Part shown: positions 12,171-23,530 of the stretch, piece after piece
Layout of the letters: each line of letters begins with the position of its first letter
How positions within the stretch are numbered: position 1 is the stretch's first letter
Assembly: GCF_016545825.1 (NCBI RefSeq)
Contig: NC_052617.1
Span: forward strand, 56,686,472-56,750,471
Length of the DNA stretch: 64,000 nucleotides
Source: Eucalyptus grandis
Taxonomy: Eukaryota; Streptophyta; Magnoliopsida; Myrtales; Myrtaceae
Reading direction: 5' to 3'
Notes under the pieces: model-generated
Told to the model about the DNA's origin: nothing
What the model saw: the letters and a program-made list of their open reading frames with translations, nothing else
The model's database searches: none
Program-made: the position numbers and the translations under genes

Positions 12171-12282
12171 GGTTCTAGGCTCCGACGGGCAGGTTTCAAG
12201 TTCCCAAAAAAAAATGAGGAATTTGTACCTGAGAGTATGTTCTAGGTGGAACTTGTAAGAAACCTAGAACCGCTCGTCTCTA
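12171..12282. mobile_element. hAT-like 3' end remnant (copy A)
   Basis: This segment aligns with the right end of the complete hAT-like element (about 58185-58288). Shared stretches include a GGTTYCAAGTTC block, a run of A followed by ATGARGAA, TTGTACC, and the terminal GAACCGCTCGTCTCTA against GAACCACTCACCCCTA. The match begins where the kinase reading frame breaks. No left end was found. Confidence 0.6.
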
Positions 12283-12342
12283 TATGTATCTGCCATGACC
12301 ACACCCATTTTCTAGTCCCTTTTCACAAAATTAGTCAAGGCT

Positions 12343-12621
12343 TTGTCCGCGGCACAAGTGAGAACCCTAGCTCTATTGGAAGCTCTCACTTTCATCTCCA
12401 ATAGCCATATCCAGTTCAACCCAATCTATCTTAAGTTATATAGGTTTGATTTGGTAAGTGTTTTGATAACTCGGGAAGTGGATTACTTCAAATGAAAAAA
12501 AGTGTCCACTTATCAAGGATGGTTTGAAGCTCCTTCAGCCCACCCGCAGGTTCTTTTAGCCCATCTCCGCAGGATGTCTAATTCGGTTGTTGATCGGGCT
12601 GCGAAGACCCAAACTCTTTGA
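12343..12621 (+). pseudogene. LINE-type RNase H fragment (copy A)
   Basis: One frame gives about 90 codons with a single internal stop: TLALLEALTFISNSHIQFNP, YRFDLVSVLI, and near the end SVVDRAAKTQTL. The pattern (E in ALLEAL, D in FDLV or SDLV, and a closing ADxxAK-like motif) is that of the RNase H domain found at the C-terminus of plant LINE reverse transcriptases and of stray genomic copies of it. Copy B (46735-47013) is closer to the family at one place (DRSDLV). No RT domain is nearby. Confidence 0.45.
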
Positions 12622-12826
12622 ACTTTACCACGTTTGGATGCCCCCTTCATGGGCCCTTTGAACTCTTTTGAGTAATGAAGTAAAATCACTCTTCAACCAA
12701 GAAAAAAGATGGGGAATTCTCTCTTCTAGGCATTCCCACGTGAGGATTTGATTAGCTCAATAAATAAATTAAGAAGTGGGAAAGGGAAACATAATAATTG
12801 TCTAATAGCATTATTGGTATGAATCC

Positions 12827-12876
12827 AAACTCTAGGGTATCATTCTGCTAAAAAAAAAAAAACTCTAGGGTATCAT
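12827..12876 (+). repeat. Poly(A) micro-insertion with 17 bp target duplication
   Basis: A 17 bp sequence (AAACTCTAGGGTATCAT) occurs at 12827-12843 and again at 12860-12876, separated by TCTGCTA plus a run of A. Copy B has one copy and no A-run (about 47219). The form is that of a tiny, 5'-truncated product of LINE-type target-primed reverse transcription. Confidence 0.6.
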
Positions 12877-13180
12877 CATGTGCTTTGACTTGTTTCTTTG
12901 AATTTTCTTTTATCCCTTCAATGTGTAATTGATAGTTGATGACAGGCACATCATGGCGTTCTTTCGAGGGAAATAAAATTTGATTTATTTAGAAATTATT
13001 TAGTCGTTGGATAGGCCTTTTCTTAACTTTTTCGAATACTTCCACTATGAGAGAGAGAGAGAGAGAGTGATTTGGAGAGGATGTAAATAATAAATTACTT
13101 CAGTTTGTCCCCTTCAATGCAACATTTTCATTTCCTGTGGTGATTTTCTATTATAAAATATTTAGTCTTCTTTTTTTCTT

Positions 13181-13325
13181 TGGTCAAAATAAAATATTTA
13201 GTCTTCAGAGAATCTCTTTTCTACATGCTCAAATACTTCCAAAACAAGGGTAGCTATGGCCATGACCGATCCAACAAAATTCGATTGCAACCGGTCGCTT
13301 CCTAGGCAGGCGTGGACCCGATACT
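13181..13325. repeat. Unit 1 of a recurring 150 bp sequence
   Basis: Begins TGGTCAAAATAAAATATTTAG and includes CAAGGGTAGCTATGGCCATG. Also at 47538-47677, 59277-59426 and 59427-about 59550. The outer LTR-like element starts right at its end. Confidence 0.8.
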
Positions 13326-13881
13326 CGTCACGCCCTGAACCCCGAGCGTTCGAATATCCCTTGGTGGTTGATTAAAAATGCGACATCTTAGGACGCATCG
13401 CCGACCCATTCTTTTTATCTTTCAATTAAACGCATGCGGAAGCGAATTAAATAAACACTTAGTCAACCAACAAATCAAGGATAGTAAAACACAACAAATA
13501 TTGCCAAAAACAACATATTTATTTATCCACTGTTACTTCTAGGAAGTTTGATAATTACAAGCGTTTCTACAACCACTTCCTATCGACCCTCTCAAAAAAT
13601 CTCAAGGATTAGGTTAACCTAAACTTCACTAACGGCAGGGCCAGCTAAAAAGTGTTGCATTTCGCACCCACCACATCCGCACTTAGTAGATCTCCACGTC
13701 ACAACCCTAAAAATGGTTAACAACAACGGGGTGAGATAAAATCTCAGCGAGTCAACTTCTTAAACCTCGATTAGGATGCAAATTCATACGAAGGCAGCCT
13801 CATCATGCAACGTCATCCAATCTTACCTTGTCTTAGCACACCCCTACATATTAATACATCATATATGCCATTATCGATACA

Positions 13882-13886
13882 ATAAG
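13882..13886. other. Target-site duplication ATAAG, left (copy A)
   Basis: Pairs with 16986-16990; the same duplication is kept in copy B at 48235-48239 and 51303-51307, so this insertion predates the duplication. Confidence 0.85.
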
Positions 13887-16800
13887 TGTGATATCCTGAA
13901 ATTTCAGTCATGGTTTCAATTGAATAAGTCGGGCCTTTCATCGACGTGCTTATAGTGTTATTTTCTGAGCTGATCACTCATGAGATAATTAGACTATCTG
14001 GGAAAGCCATTAAGGGATTTTAATGCAATAGATTTGAGAATTCGACCTGGAATCGACTACTCGACCGTGTTCATCTGCGAAGATCATTACGACACAGTTA
14101 AAAAGTGATCGAGGATTAGAGATAGGTCCGTTAGACTAATATATGTGACTAAACGTGGGTGATTCCACTAAATTGCAAAATTCTCGTCGATCGGCACTAG
14201 ATTGATTTTTTTTTTTTTGGTACCATGTGTCTGCATTTGAAACCTTGAGATTTTCACGACCACCGAGAGTTGCCAATGTGTTGAAGATACATGTTGTGGC
14301 TTGAAAATAATTAGCCACGGGTCAATTGCATTAAAAATTTCTGAAAGCTACCTGGTTGGCTACGTCACACTAAAATCGCGCCAGATTGAAATTAACCGCG
14401 AATTTGAATCCGATTTCAGAAATTGAAAGTTTTGTCATGTCACAAGTCATTTTAGGAATGTCGACTCATCTTTCGAAGATTTTTCTGCAAACCGAGATTT
14501 TTGGTGAAAATTCAAAGTGAGGCTGTTTTTGTCCGGAAAATTCAGGGGACCATTTTTGCTTGTGTAATTGGGATGCAAGTTGGTTCTATTGGCGATGAAA
14601 AATATCAATTTGATCGTGGTTACCTTAGTTGGATTTTTGAGGGCCGAATTGAATCAATTCAAGAGAGAATTGAAGAGGATTTGGGGGAAAATTCTCCAAA
14701 ATTCGTAGCCCCTTGATCCCTCAACCTTTGGACCACTTCAATAGCTTCTAAAGGAAGCTTTGTGGCTGAAAATTTGCTGAGGAAGCCAGCCCATCTATGT
14801 GGGGCCTCTTCAAGGAGACAAAGGGGATAAGAAGGAGCATGGAGGGACCATCCAAGCTTGGCTCTCCCCTTCTTCTTCCTTTACATTTGCTTTCTCTATT
14901 TTCAACCCTTTTGGAGCTCAAGAAGTTGTAGAGAAGGAAGCCGGTTGCCCCCTAGCTGTCAAGCAACCTGCCGAAGCCCCGGAGTCGCGCTCGCACGCAC
15001 ACGAGCTGCTGGTTTGCCCGTCGTTGTTGCACGCTTGTCCGCGAGTCTAGCCATGCCATCTCGCCTCTTGTCACACTCAGCCACCATCCCCCGTGTCCCC
15101 TAGCCGTTGTGGAGGTCACTGGAGCTCAGCTTGCCGCCGTTCGGCAGCCGCCTCCACCTGCCTGGTCGTCGTTGTCCCATCCTTGTTGTTTCACGCCAAG
15201 CCAACTACTGGTCCACCCTTGCTTGGCCCAAAGCAGAATAGAACCCCCTTGGCTAACTGTGTACTGTTTAGCCCACTTTGGACACCTTCCGGGCCTCGAA
15301 AGGTGTCGCCGCTTCAAAGTTTGTCGCCCGTCTTCGCCTCGCCGTCGCCGTGGTCTCATTGGATCGTTAAACCAATGAGTTTACTCACTAATCTTTGCTT
15401 AGGGAGTTAATGATGCTTAAGGATTGATTAGTTTAGGTTAAGCTTAAATTAGGTGGTTGGTTAGAACGGATTAATGATTTAATTACTCGTTTATGCATGT
15501 TAGGTGGTTAGAGTAGCATAATTAGCAATTAGATAGGTTGTATTATTTATCTAGATAGGTTTGGAAATTTTCTGGGCCAGTGTTGGTATTTAATTAGGTT
15601 TTTTCGGCATAAGTTGCTCTTTTTGGTATTTATTGGTAACTATTTAATTATTTATTATTTTTCGAAAATTAGACCAGGATAACCGGTGACTGGAATTTCG
15701 TACTGATTACATTGGTGTGATTGGTTTGTTTATTTGAGTGCTAGATTGTGCAATTTGAGTGTTAATTGCAATTTTGGGTATTTATCCCAAAATTCTATAA
15801 TTTCAGTATTTAAGTAGAAAATTACTGGGCGTCGGTTTATAATGCCGAAAATGTTTTTATATACTATATAATTAGTGGGATTTTATAAATTAAAGATATG
15901 ATATTTTTGGCTCAAGCCTACCGTGTACCCATACACAGTTATTTTTACTGGGTACTTTGAGAACAGTGAAATGGTTAGTTGGTGAGCACATTATAAGTAT
16001 CGCACAGCTTTGGTGAGTATATTATAAGTATCGCACAGCTTTAGTGAGCATATTATTATATATCTATTATCAACTTAAGGTGAACAATGCTTGAATCGAT
16101 CGAATTGTGTGGATGGTATCGATGGTATGGAGTCGAGTGAGTCGACTGGTCGATGTTTGATCTAAATTGAAATGATTGGATGATTATATGAATTTTATTC
16201 ACATGCAGGAAGGATCTGAGGCAAATGTAAGTCCTCTGTCTTATGCGTGCATAGGTAGCCTTTGGGCATATTTCATTCCTAGTCGAGCTTAAGGGGTGAA
16301 CTTGCTAAGACATTGTCTCACCCCATCGTGGGCTAACATTTTCAAGTCCTTAGCTAGCAGGGCCTCCCGAGCGTTTTGGACAGCCGGAGAAGATCACCGA
16401 ACAGGTCTCTCAGATCCCTCTCCCAGGGAACCAAGGAGCCTGAGTCTACGAACTCGTAAAGTCCACTATGTGGGTTGATGCGGGTCTACCCTGAAGGGTG
16501 CCCAATCAATTAATGTCGTGGTATCGTTATGAGCGAGATGGACCCAAGGAGGGTCCCCTGCCGAAATCTGAGATCCTTATGTCAGTGATGGAGATAGCTT
16601 TTGGTGAGAGTACGGCTGACTCTCTAAGTTATGTGGTAGACCCTAGTTCCCCGAAGCCAAAGACCCTGGAGCCTACTGTGGAAGATTCGAACGCTTAGAG
16701 GACTAGTGGTTTTGGTTGTGTTGTTTGTTACACCCCCCTCTACTTTTGTAGACTTGTTTATATAGACTAGACTTGTATATATGACTAGTTTGTTTGTATA

Positions 16801-16985
16801 AAAGTGTGTTGTGGTTTGTGATTTTGTGGCCCTTCTTTTCTATCACATCTCTCTATTGTCTGGAGATTTAATTATTTACTTTTGCATGCGCATTAAAATG
16901 AATGGGTCGGCGACGCATCTTGGGACGTTGCAAATTTAATCAACCACTGAGAGATGGGCACGTGCTCGAGGATCGGGGCGTGACA
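13887..16985 (+). mobile_element. Inner LTR-like element (probable solo LTR), copy A
   Basis: 3099 bp starting TGTGATATCC and ending GGGGCGTGACA, flanked by the 5 bp duplication ATAAG (13882-13886 and 16986-16990). It has no gag or pol domain and no internal LTR pair, which fits a solo LTR of a large gypsy-type family, though a non-autonomous element cannot be excluded. Layout: AT-rich start, GC-rich block about 14940-15370, TTAATTA-rich zone, then the end. Its last 120 bp are an inverted match to the left end of the outer element, so both belong to one superfamily inserted in opposite orientation. ORFs inside (for example 16498-16698) differ between copies A and B by both silent and replacement changes. 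Confidence 0.75.
15981..16063 (+). repeat. 31 bp tandem repeat in the inner element
   Basis: GTGAGCACATTATAAGTATC plus about 11 further bases occurs twice and then partly a third time in copy A. Copy B (50330-50375) has one unit fewer. Confidence 0.7.
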
Positions 16986-16990
16986 ATAAG
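16986..16990. other. Target-site duplication ATAAG, right (copy A)
   Basis: Follows GTGACA at the end of the inner element. Confidence 0.85.
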
Positions 16991-17012
16991 TATAATCAAT
17001 AATTAGAACACA

Positions 17013-17017
17013 TAAAT
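17013..17017. other. Target-site duplication TAAAT, left
   Basis: Pairs with 23526-23530. Empty site in copy B. Confidence 0.93.
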
Positions 17018-17652
17018 TGATGTGGACATCGAGCCATATCGAGGAGGAGGTGCTAAGGACCCATTATCTATTCCTACTGGTTCGATCACTCGAGCGCGGG
17101 CCAAGCAATTTAGGCAAGCTGTTGGTGTCATGGTTCATGATCTTCGGCGTAGAGATGACCTTGGATCAAATCTTGAAGAATCTTGTAAATCTTGGCAATT
17201 TAATTATCTGGTCACCAAATATTTGACCAAGTCAAATAGGAATATTCTTCTTGTTTAGGAATATTCTAGAATATGACGCATTAGTTTTTTTTAGGGTTGG
17301 TTTTAGGGTTTGTGTGGCGGCTAGAAGGCCTATATATATAAGACTGACTGAATTTCTTTGGGGGACAAAGATATATTTTATTTTTAAGAACAAGAATTGA
17401 GAGGTTTTCTTCTACTGCTCTTTTGAGGACTTGACCTTATCAAGATTCTCTTTGGCGGTCGATTTGACTTATCGAGCGAGATAGCGAATTCTTTCGCTCG
17501 TGGCGTCTATAATGTTGGTTGGTTGACACGCGTTCGTCAACAGGTCACGTTCATACTGAGGTTGCCAATCACAGGTTTGATTGGAGGTCGATGTTTGCAA
17601 TTCGCACCATCTAGGCCTTTGTAGAACGATCCTTCCGCAACGATTTACATTA
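17018..17652 (+). repeat. 5' LTR of the chromovirus-like element
   Basis: Matches 22890-23525 with a few percent differences, including small indels. Ends TACATTA where the 3' LTR ends CACATCA, so its terminal CA has mutated. TATATATATA at 17331 is a candidate TATA box (same at 23204). Confidence 0.93.
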
Positions 17653-17655
17653 GTT

Positions 17656-17667
17656 TGGTATCAGAGC
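17656..17667 (+). other. Primer binding site, initiator-tRNA-Met type
   Basis: TGGTATCAGAGC three bases after the 5' LTR: exact match to the usual plant initiator-Met PBS. Confidence 0.9.
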
Positions 17668-18343
17668 TTGCTTCTACAAGGTCTATTTATCTTTAATTTT
17701 CTGTTGATATTCAAAATTTGAGATTTATTGAGCTAGGGTTTCGGTTCTAGCTAATTTAGAGATTCGATTGCTTTTGTACTTCCATACGTAGTTGTTTGCT
17801 ATTAGTTTTAAATTTTCTTTTCTAGCATCTTAAATTGTATCTGAGTTCGTCAAAAAAAAAAAGAAAAAAAGAAGAGAAAGAAAACGCACACAAAAAAAAA
17901 GTGCGCAAGAGAAAAAAAAAACAGCTTCGGCAAAAAAAAAATTAGCCGAACAAAAAAAAATCAAGAAGGCGACTCGTTTGTTAGTAGACCGAATTGAAAC
18001 AAAATCAGTAGTGATTTGCGTTTCAATTGGAATTTCGAAGGTTGTACTTGTTGGTTTGAAATTGTTACTTGCTGAATCAAAATCAATAGTGATATAATCT
18101 TGTTTGATTAGTTCGATTGATTGTCGTGAGAGGGTTGAGAGACAGGTTTTGAGTCCGATAAAGAGCTTGTGAAAAGAGAATACGAGAGGAAAAAGGCAAG
18201 AGAGTGTAAGCTTAATTGAGGGTGAAAAAAAGCCTAAACTTAAGTTAAACACGAGGGGAGTGACAAACACTTTGAGAGAAACACATGAGGGAGTGATTGG
18301 TGAGGATTTTGGTGACTAACGTTTACTTGCAGGTCTAAAATAT

Positions 18344-20078
18344 GTCGCACAAATAAAGTGTGAATCAAAAGGAGGTTGGCTCCATACGAAGGGATGAAGC
18401 GCTCGTGGAAAGCATCCAGCAATTGAAGGCCGTAGTGGAGGAGCTTAGTGGCCGAATGATGGGGAATGACATGAGGGTTGATGGTGACCGAGAGCTACCC
18501 CGGGGAAGGCCACAACATCAGCGTGACACCTCTAGAACACGACATAGAAGGCAACGGCATTATGATGATGATGAGGCCGACATGGAGGATGATCGAGATG
18601 CTCGATTTGGAAGGTGGAATGGAGCTCGAGGGTTTAGATACCGAGAAGATAATGAACTTGGCAATATCAAGATGAAGATTCCTTCTTTCCAAGGGAAGAA
18701 TGATCCCAATGCATATCTAGAATGGGAGAAACGCATGGAGATGGTATTTGATTGCCAACGATACTCCGAGATCAAAAAGGTAAAAATTGCAGCTGTTGAA
18801 TTTACTGATTATGCTATAATTTGGTGGGATCAACTTGTGACTAGTAGGAGGCACAATGGTGAAAGACCGATAGAGACGTGAGATGAGATGAAAGCGGTGA
18901 TGAGAAGGCGTTTTGTACCTAGTCATTACCACTGAGATTTGTTTCAAAAGTTACAAAATCTCACACAAGGCAATAAAAGCATGGAAGAGTATCACAAGGA
19001 GATGGAGATTGCCATGATCCGTGCTAATGTGGTGGAGGATCGTGAGGTCACAATTTTTGAGTGGTTTGAGTCGAGACATAGCAAGGGTGGTGGAGCTACA
19101 ACACTATGCTGAATTGGAGGAATTGGTGGACAAAGCTATCAAAGTTGAGCGGCAATTGAAGTTGGATCGAAATCACAAGAGTGGAGGAGATTCAAATCAG
19201 AATTGGAGATCCAATTGGAAAAAGGGATGAGAAGCCAAATTGGAGAGGAAACAACACCAAAACCGAAACCTCAAAGGAGAAGGAGAGGGACGGTAAAGTT
19301 GGAACGAACTGGCTTCAGTAAAACTGAATACCCTAACACTAGAACTCGTGAGATTAAATGTTTTAAGTGTTTGGGCAGGGGTCATATGGCGAATCAATGC
19401 CCTAATAAGAGAGTGATGATCATGACTGGACATGGTGTTATTGAGTCCGAAAGTGAAAGGGAAGAAGAGGATGATGAGATGCCGCCATTGGAGGATTGTA
19501 GTGATGGTGAAGTGGCTATAAAAGGAGACTTATTGGTGGTTAGGCGTTCTCTGAGTGTGCAAGTAAATGAGGAGGAGCATCACCAACAAAGAGATAATTT
19601 GTTTCATACAAGATGTGTGGTGAATGGTAAGATCTGTAGTATGATAATTGATGGAGGTAGTTGTACGAATGTGGCAAGTTGTATTATGGTGGATAAGTTG
19701 GGTTTGAAGACGACAAAGCACCCTAGGCCTTATAGACTTCAATGGTTAAATGATAGTGGTGAGGTGAAAGTATCGAAGCAAGTTCGAATTCCATTTGAGA
19801 TAGGGAGATACAAGGACGAGGTAGAGTGTGATGTTGTACCTATGCAAGCGGGTCATATCTTACTTGGAAGACCATGGCAATATGATCGAAAAGTACATCA
19901 TGATGGGTATACTAATCGTTATTCATTGATGATGAATCAAAAGACTTATACCTTGGTACCAATGACACCTAGTGAGGTGTATCAAGATCAGTTAAAGTTA
20001 CAACGAGAAGTCGAGAGAGAGAGAAAATGTGAGAAATCCGAGCGCTTGCATGGTGTGTCTGAGACGCAAGGAAAATGA
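18344..20078 (+). pseudogene. gag: gypsy Gag and protease, broken
   Basis: An ATG at 18344 is followed by a stop after four codons; the frame then runs open from 18360 to 18881. It contains an Arg/Asp-rich stretch, the capsid-like core (AYLEWEKRMEMVFD, IIWWDQLV), then stops near 18881 and 18935, and a second half in another frame with a CX2CX4HX4C zinc knuckle (CFKCLGRGHMANQC, near 19357). The protease-like active site IIDGGSCTNVAS lies near 19645, followed by LLGRPWQYD. Order and spacing match plant chromovirus gag-pro. A hydrophilic Glu/Lys-rich tail ends at 20078. Confidence 0.87.
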
Positions 20079-20283
20079 GAGGCCAAGAGAAAGATTGTGG
20101 TAAAATCGAGGGAAAAGAAGAGAGGAAAGAAAAGAGGCAAAATAATTTTTATGCAAAATCAAGTGAAGTGAGGAGAGCTTTAGTTCTAGATCGACCAATG
20201 CTTGTACTTGTGTACAAGGAGGTTTTGTTTTCTACTAACGATCTTGACCCAAGTTTGCCTAGTCCTATTGTGTTTTTATTGTA

Positions 20284-21823
20284 GGAATTTGAAGATGTCT
20301 TTCCTGATGAACTTCCTGGAGGGATACCATCGATTCAAGACATAGAACATCAAATTGACTTGATTCCTGGTGCGCCATTACCTAGTTGACCCGCATATCG
20401 AAGTAATCCTGAGGAGACAAAGGAACTTCAGCGGCAAGTTAGTGAACTATTGGAACGGGGGCATGTGAGAGAGAGTCTTAGCCCATGCACCGTCCCTGTT
20501 TTGTTGGTGCCAAAAAAAATGGAACTTGACGAATGTGTGTCGATTGCCGAGCAATCAATAATATTACGGTAAAGTATCGACATCCTATTCCTAGGTTAGA
20601 TGACATGTTGGATGAGTTGCATGGTTCTTGCATTTTCACTAAGATCAATTTAAAAAGTGGCTATCATCAAATTAGGATGAAAGAAGGTGATGAATGGAAA
20701 ACTGCATTTAAGACCAAGTATGGATTATATGAGTGGTCGTAATGCCATTTGGATTAACTAATGCACCGAGCACGTTTATGCGACTTATGAATCATGTTTT
20801 GCGTGCTTTTATTGGTCGATTTGTGGTTGTCTATTTTGATGACATCTTGATTTATAGCCGAAGTCCTGATGACCATATTGAGCATGTGCGAAATGTCTTG
20901 CAAGTTTTAAGAGTCGAGCAATTATACGCTAATCTAAAGAAGTGCTCTTTTGTTACCAACAAATTAGTATTTCTAGGATTTGTTGTTAGTGCTGATGGTA
21001 TACAAGTTGATGAAGAAAAGGTCAAAGCAATCCGTGAATGGCCAATGCCTAAGACCATAGGAGAGGTGCGTAGCTTTCATGGATTGGCGAGTTTTTATCG
21101 ATGATTTGTGAGAAATTTCAGCACCATTGCCACACCTTTAACTGAGGTTATCAAGAAGCACATGGGTTTCACATGGGGAGAAGGGCAAGATAAAGATTTA
21201 ATCTTTTAAAAGATAAGTTGACTAATGCTCATTTGTTATCTTTGCCAAATTTCAGTGCTACTTTTGAGATAGAGTGCGATGCTTCTGGTACAGGAATTGG
21301 AGCTGTGTTGATGCAAGGAGGGTGTCCCATAGCTTATTTCAGCGAAAAATTGAGTGGAGCAACATTGAATTATCCTACCTATGATAAGGAGATGTATGCT
21401 TTAGTGCGAGCTTTGGAGACTTGGCAACATTATTTATGGCCAAAGGAGTTTGTGATCCACACCGACCATGAGACCTTGAAGTACTTGAAAGGGCAGCAAA
21501 AGTTGAATAAAAGACATGCCAAATGGATGGAGCTCATTGAGACTTTTCCATATGTGATCAAGTACAAGAAAGGTAAGGAAAATGTGGTAGCCGATGCACT
21601 TTCTCGAAGGTATGCAATTCTAACTATTTTAGAAGCAAAGTGTCTAGGTTTTGAGCATATTAAGGGCTTATATACTGATGATGATGACTTTGGGAGAGTG
21701 TATGAAGCATGTGAACACGCTACATTTGATCAATTTTATAGGCATGAAGGTTATCTTTTTCGTGAAAACAAACTATGTTTGCCTAAGTGTTCTTTGCGTG
21801 AATTGTTGGTGCGGGAAGCATAG
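20284..21823 (+). pseudogene. pol: gypsy reverse transcriptase and RNase H, broken
   Basis: RT begins with FEDVFPDELPGGIP (20287). Further motifs in three frames: [71 protein letters not shown] and the catalytic VVVYFDDILIYS near 20826. Stops occur near 20388 and 20740 and a frameshift near 20525. RNase H follows at 21218-21823 with [20 protein letters not shown], the [10 protein letters not shown] block and [11 protein letters not shown]. The catalytic residues shown are the consensus ones, so inactivation is by stops and frameshifts. Confidence 0.9.
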
Positions 21824-23013
21824 TGGTGGTTTAATGGGGCATTTTGGCATTAATAAGACTTATGAAGTGCTGCATGAACATTTTTATTGGCCACATATGA
21901 AGAGAGATGTCATACGTGTCTGTGAGAGATGCATTGCTTATAAGCAATCTAAGTCTACAACTAAACCGCATGGCTTGTATACACCATTACCTATTCCAAC
22001 GCATCCTTAGAATGATATTTCTATGGATTTTGTGTTAGGATTGCCTAGGTCTAAGAATGGTAGAGATTCCATTTATGTGGTTGTTGATCGGTTTTCAAAG
22101 ATGGCTCATTTTATACATTGTCATAAAACTGATGATGCATCTCATGTTGCTGATTTGTCCTTTAGGGAAGTTGTTCGTTTGCATGGCATGCCTAGATCGA
22201 TTGTTTCAGATCGAGATTCTAAATTTCTTAGCTACTTTTGGAAAACATTGTGGAAAAAAATTAGGGACACGGTTGTTATTTTCTACTACTTGTCATCCAT
22301 AGACTGATGGTCAAACCGAGGTAGTTAATAGAACTTTAGGGGTATTGTTGCATGCTATTATTAAAAAGAACATAAAATCTTGGGAAGATTGTCTGCCACA
22401 TGTTGAATTTGCATATAATAGGAGCATGCATTCTGCTACTAAATTTACACCATTTGAGGATGTCTATGGTTTTAATCTGTTAACTCCATTAGATTTAACC
22501 CCTTTACCTGTTGATGAGCGTGTGGATTTAGATGGAGCGAAGAAAGCTGAATTTGTCAGGATGTTACACGAGAAGACGCACGCAAATATTGAGTGCAAGA
22601 CTGAGCAATATGCAAGGCAAGCCAACAAAGGGCGCAAGGAAGTGGTGTTTGAACCCGGAGATTGTGTTTAGGTTCATATGCGCAAAGAGAGATTTCCTAA
22701 GCAGCGACATTCTAAGTTATTACCGTAAGGGGATGGACCATTCATGGTTTTGGAAAGAGTTAACAATAATGCTTACAAGCTCGATCTTCCAGGTAAGTAT
22801 GACGTTAGTGCCACATTTAATGTTTCTGACTTGACTCTTTTTTATGCCAGTGATGATTTGAGGGCAAATCTTTTGCACGGGAGAGGGAATGATGTGGATA
22901 TCGAGCCATATCGAGGAGGAGGTGCTAAGGACCCATTATCTATTCCTACTGGTTCGATCACTCGAGCGCGGCCAAGCAATTTAGGCAAGCTGTTGGTGTC
23001 ATGGTTCTCGTGA
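21824..23013 (+). pseudogene. pol: gypsy integrase running into the 3' LTR, broken
   Basis: The zinc-binding segment ([20 protein letters not shown], then [12 protein letters not shown]) is followed by the catalytic core: [20 protein letters not shown], later [13 protein letters not shown], and after a frameshift at about 22250 the DDE-glutamate region with [11 protein letters not shown]. The C-terminal part carries LPGKYDVSATFNVSDLT and, inside the 3' LTR, PITRAR-like GSITRAR. No clear chromodomain is seen; in the CRM clade a different C-terminal motif partly encoded by the LTR takes its place. Several stops break the frame. Confidence 0.85.
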
Positions 23014-23525
23014 TCTTTAGCGTGGAGATGACCTTGGATCAAATCTTGAAGAATCTTGGAAATCTTGGCGTAAATTAATTATCTAGTCACCAAATATTTG
23101 ACCAATTCAAATAGGAATATTCTTCTTGTTTAGGAATATTCTAGAATATGACGCATTAGTTTTTTTAGGTTGGTTTTAGGGTTTGTGTGACGGCTAGAAG
23201 GCCTATATATATAAGACTAACTGAATTTCTTTGGGGGACAAAGATATATTTTATTTTTAAGAACAAGAATTGAGAGGTTTTCTTCTACTGCTCTTTTGAG
23301 GACTTGACCTTATCAAGATTCTCTTTGGCGGTCGATTTGACTTATCGAGCGAGATAGCGAATTCTTTCGCTCGTGGCGTCTATAACGTTGGTTGGTTGAC
23401 ACGCGTTCGTCAACAGGTCACGTTCATACGAAGGTTGCCAATCACAGGTTTGATTGGAGGTCGAGGTTTGCAATTCGCACCATCTGGGCCTTCGTAGAAC
23501 GATCCTTCCGCAACGATTCACATCA
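22890..23525 (+). repeat. 3' LTR of the chromovirus-like element
   Basis: Starts TGATGTGGATATCG right after a purine-rich run (GGGAGAGGGA, 22880-22889, likely polypurine tract) and ends CACATCA before the second TAAAT. Its first 120 bp are also the reading frame of the integrase tail. Confidence 0.93.
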
Positions 23526-23530
23526 TAAAT
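23526..23530. other. Target-site duplication TAAAT, right
   Basis: Directly after the 3' LTR; the outer element resumes here. Confidence 0.93.

Larger units (their letters stand above)
12622..13325. other. Intergenic DNA with microsatellite and a 150 bp repeat unit
   Basis: Non-coding. Contains a poly(A) micro-insertion at 12844-12859, a (GA)n tract at 13050-13067, and from 13181 one unit of a 150 bp sequence that recurs at 47538, 59277 and 59427. Confidence 0.6.
17018..23525 (+). mobile_element. Ty3/gypsy chromovirus-like (CRM-type candidate) retrotransposon, 6.5 kb, defective
   Basis: Flanked by TAAAT (17013-17017 and 23526-23530), with one TAAAT in copy B near 51330. LTRs are 635 and 636 bp and begin TGATGTGG. 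Order gag-PR-RT-RH-IN is that of gypsy elements. Two features recall the CRM clade: the LTR starts TGATG, and the open frame of the integrase tail crosses into the 3' LTR (LTR start 22890, frame open to 23010). The RT and RNase H motifs also fit plant chromoviruses. Clade placement is an inference. Many stop codons make it defective. Confidence 0.9.

Noticed and set aside
14799..15410. Overlapping ORFs in the GC-rich block of the inner element
   Set aside because: All three frames are open over a short GC-rich stretch, no domain, and not kept in the same form in copy B.
16498..16698. Small protein gene conserved in both copies
   Set aside because: Similarity follows from the duplication; replacement changes are at least as common as silent ones, so no sign of selection.
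13326..16985. Giant foldback DNA transposon formed by inverted ends at 13326 and 16985
   Set aside because: The ATAAG duplication frames only 13887-16985, and the outer end pairs with 59267 in copy B, so the inverted match is two nested related elements.
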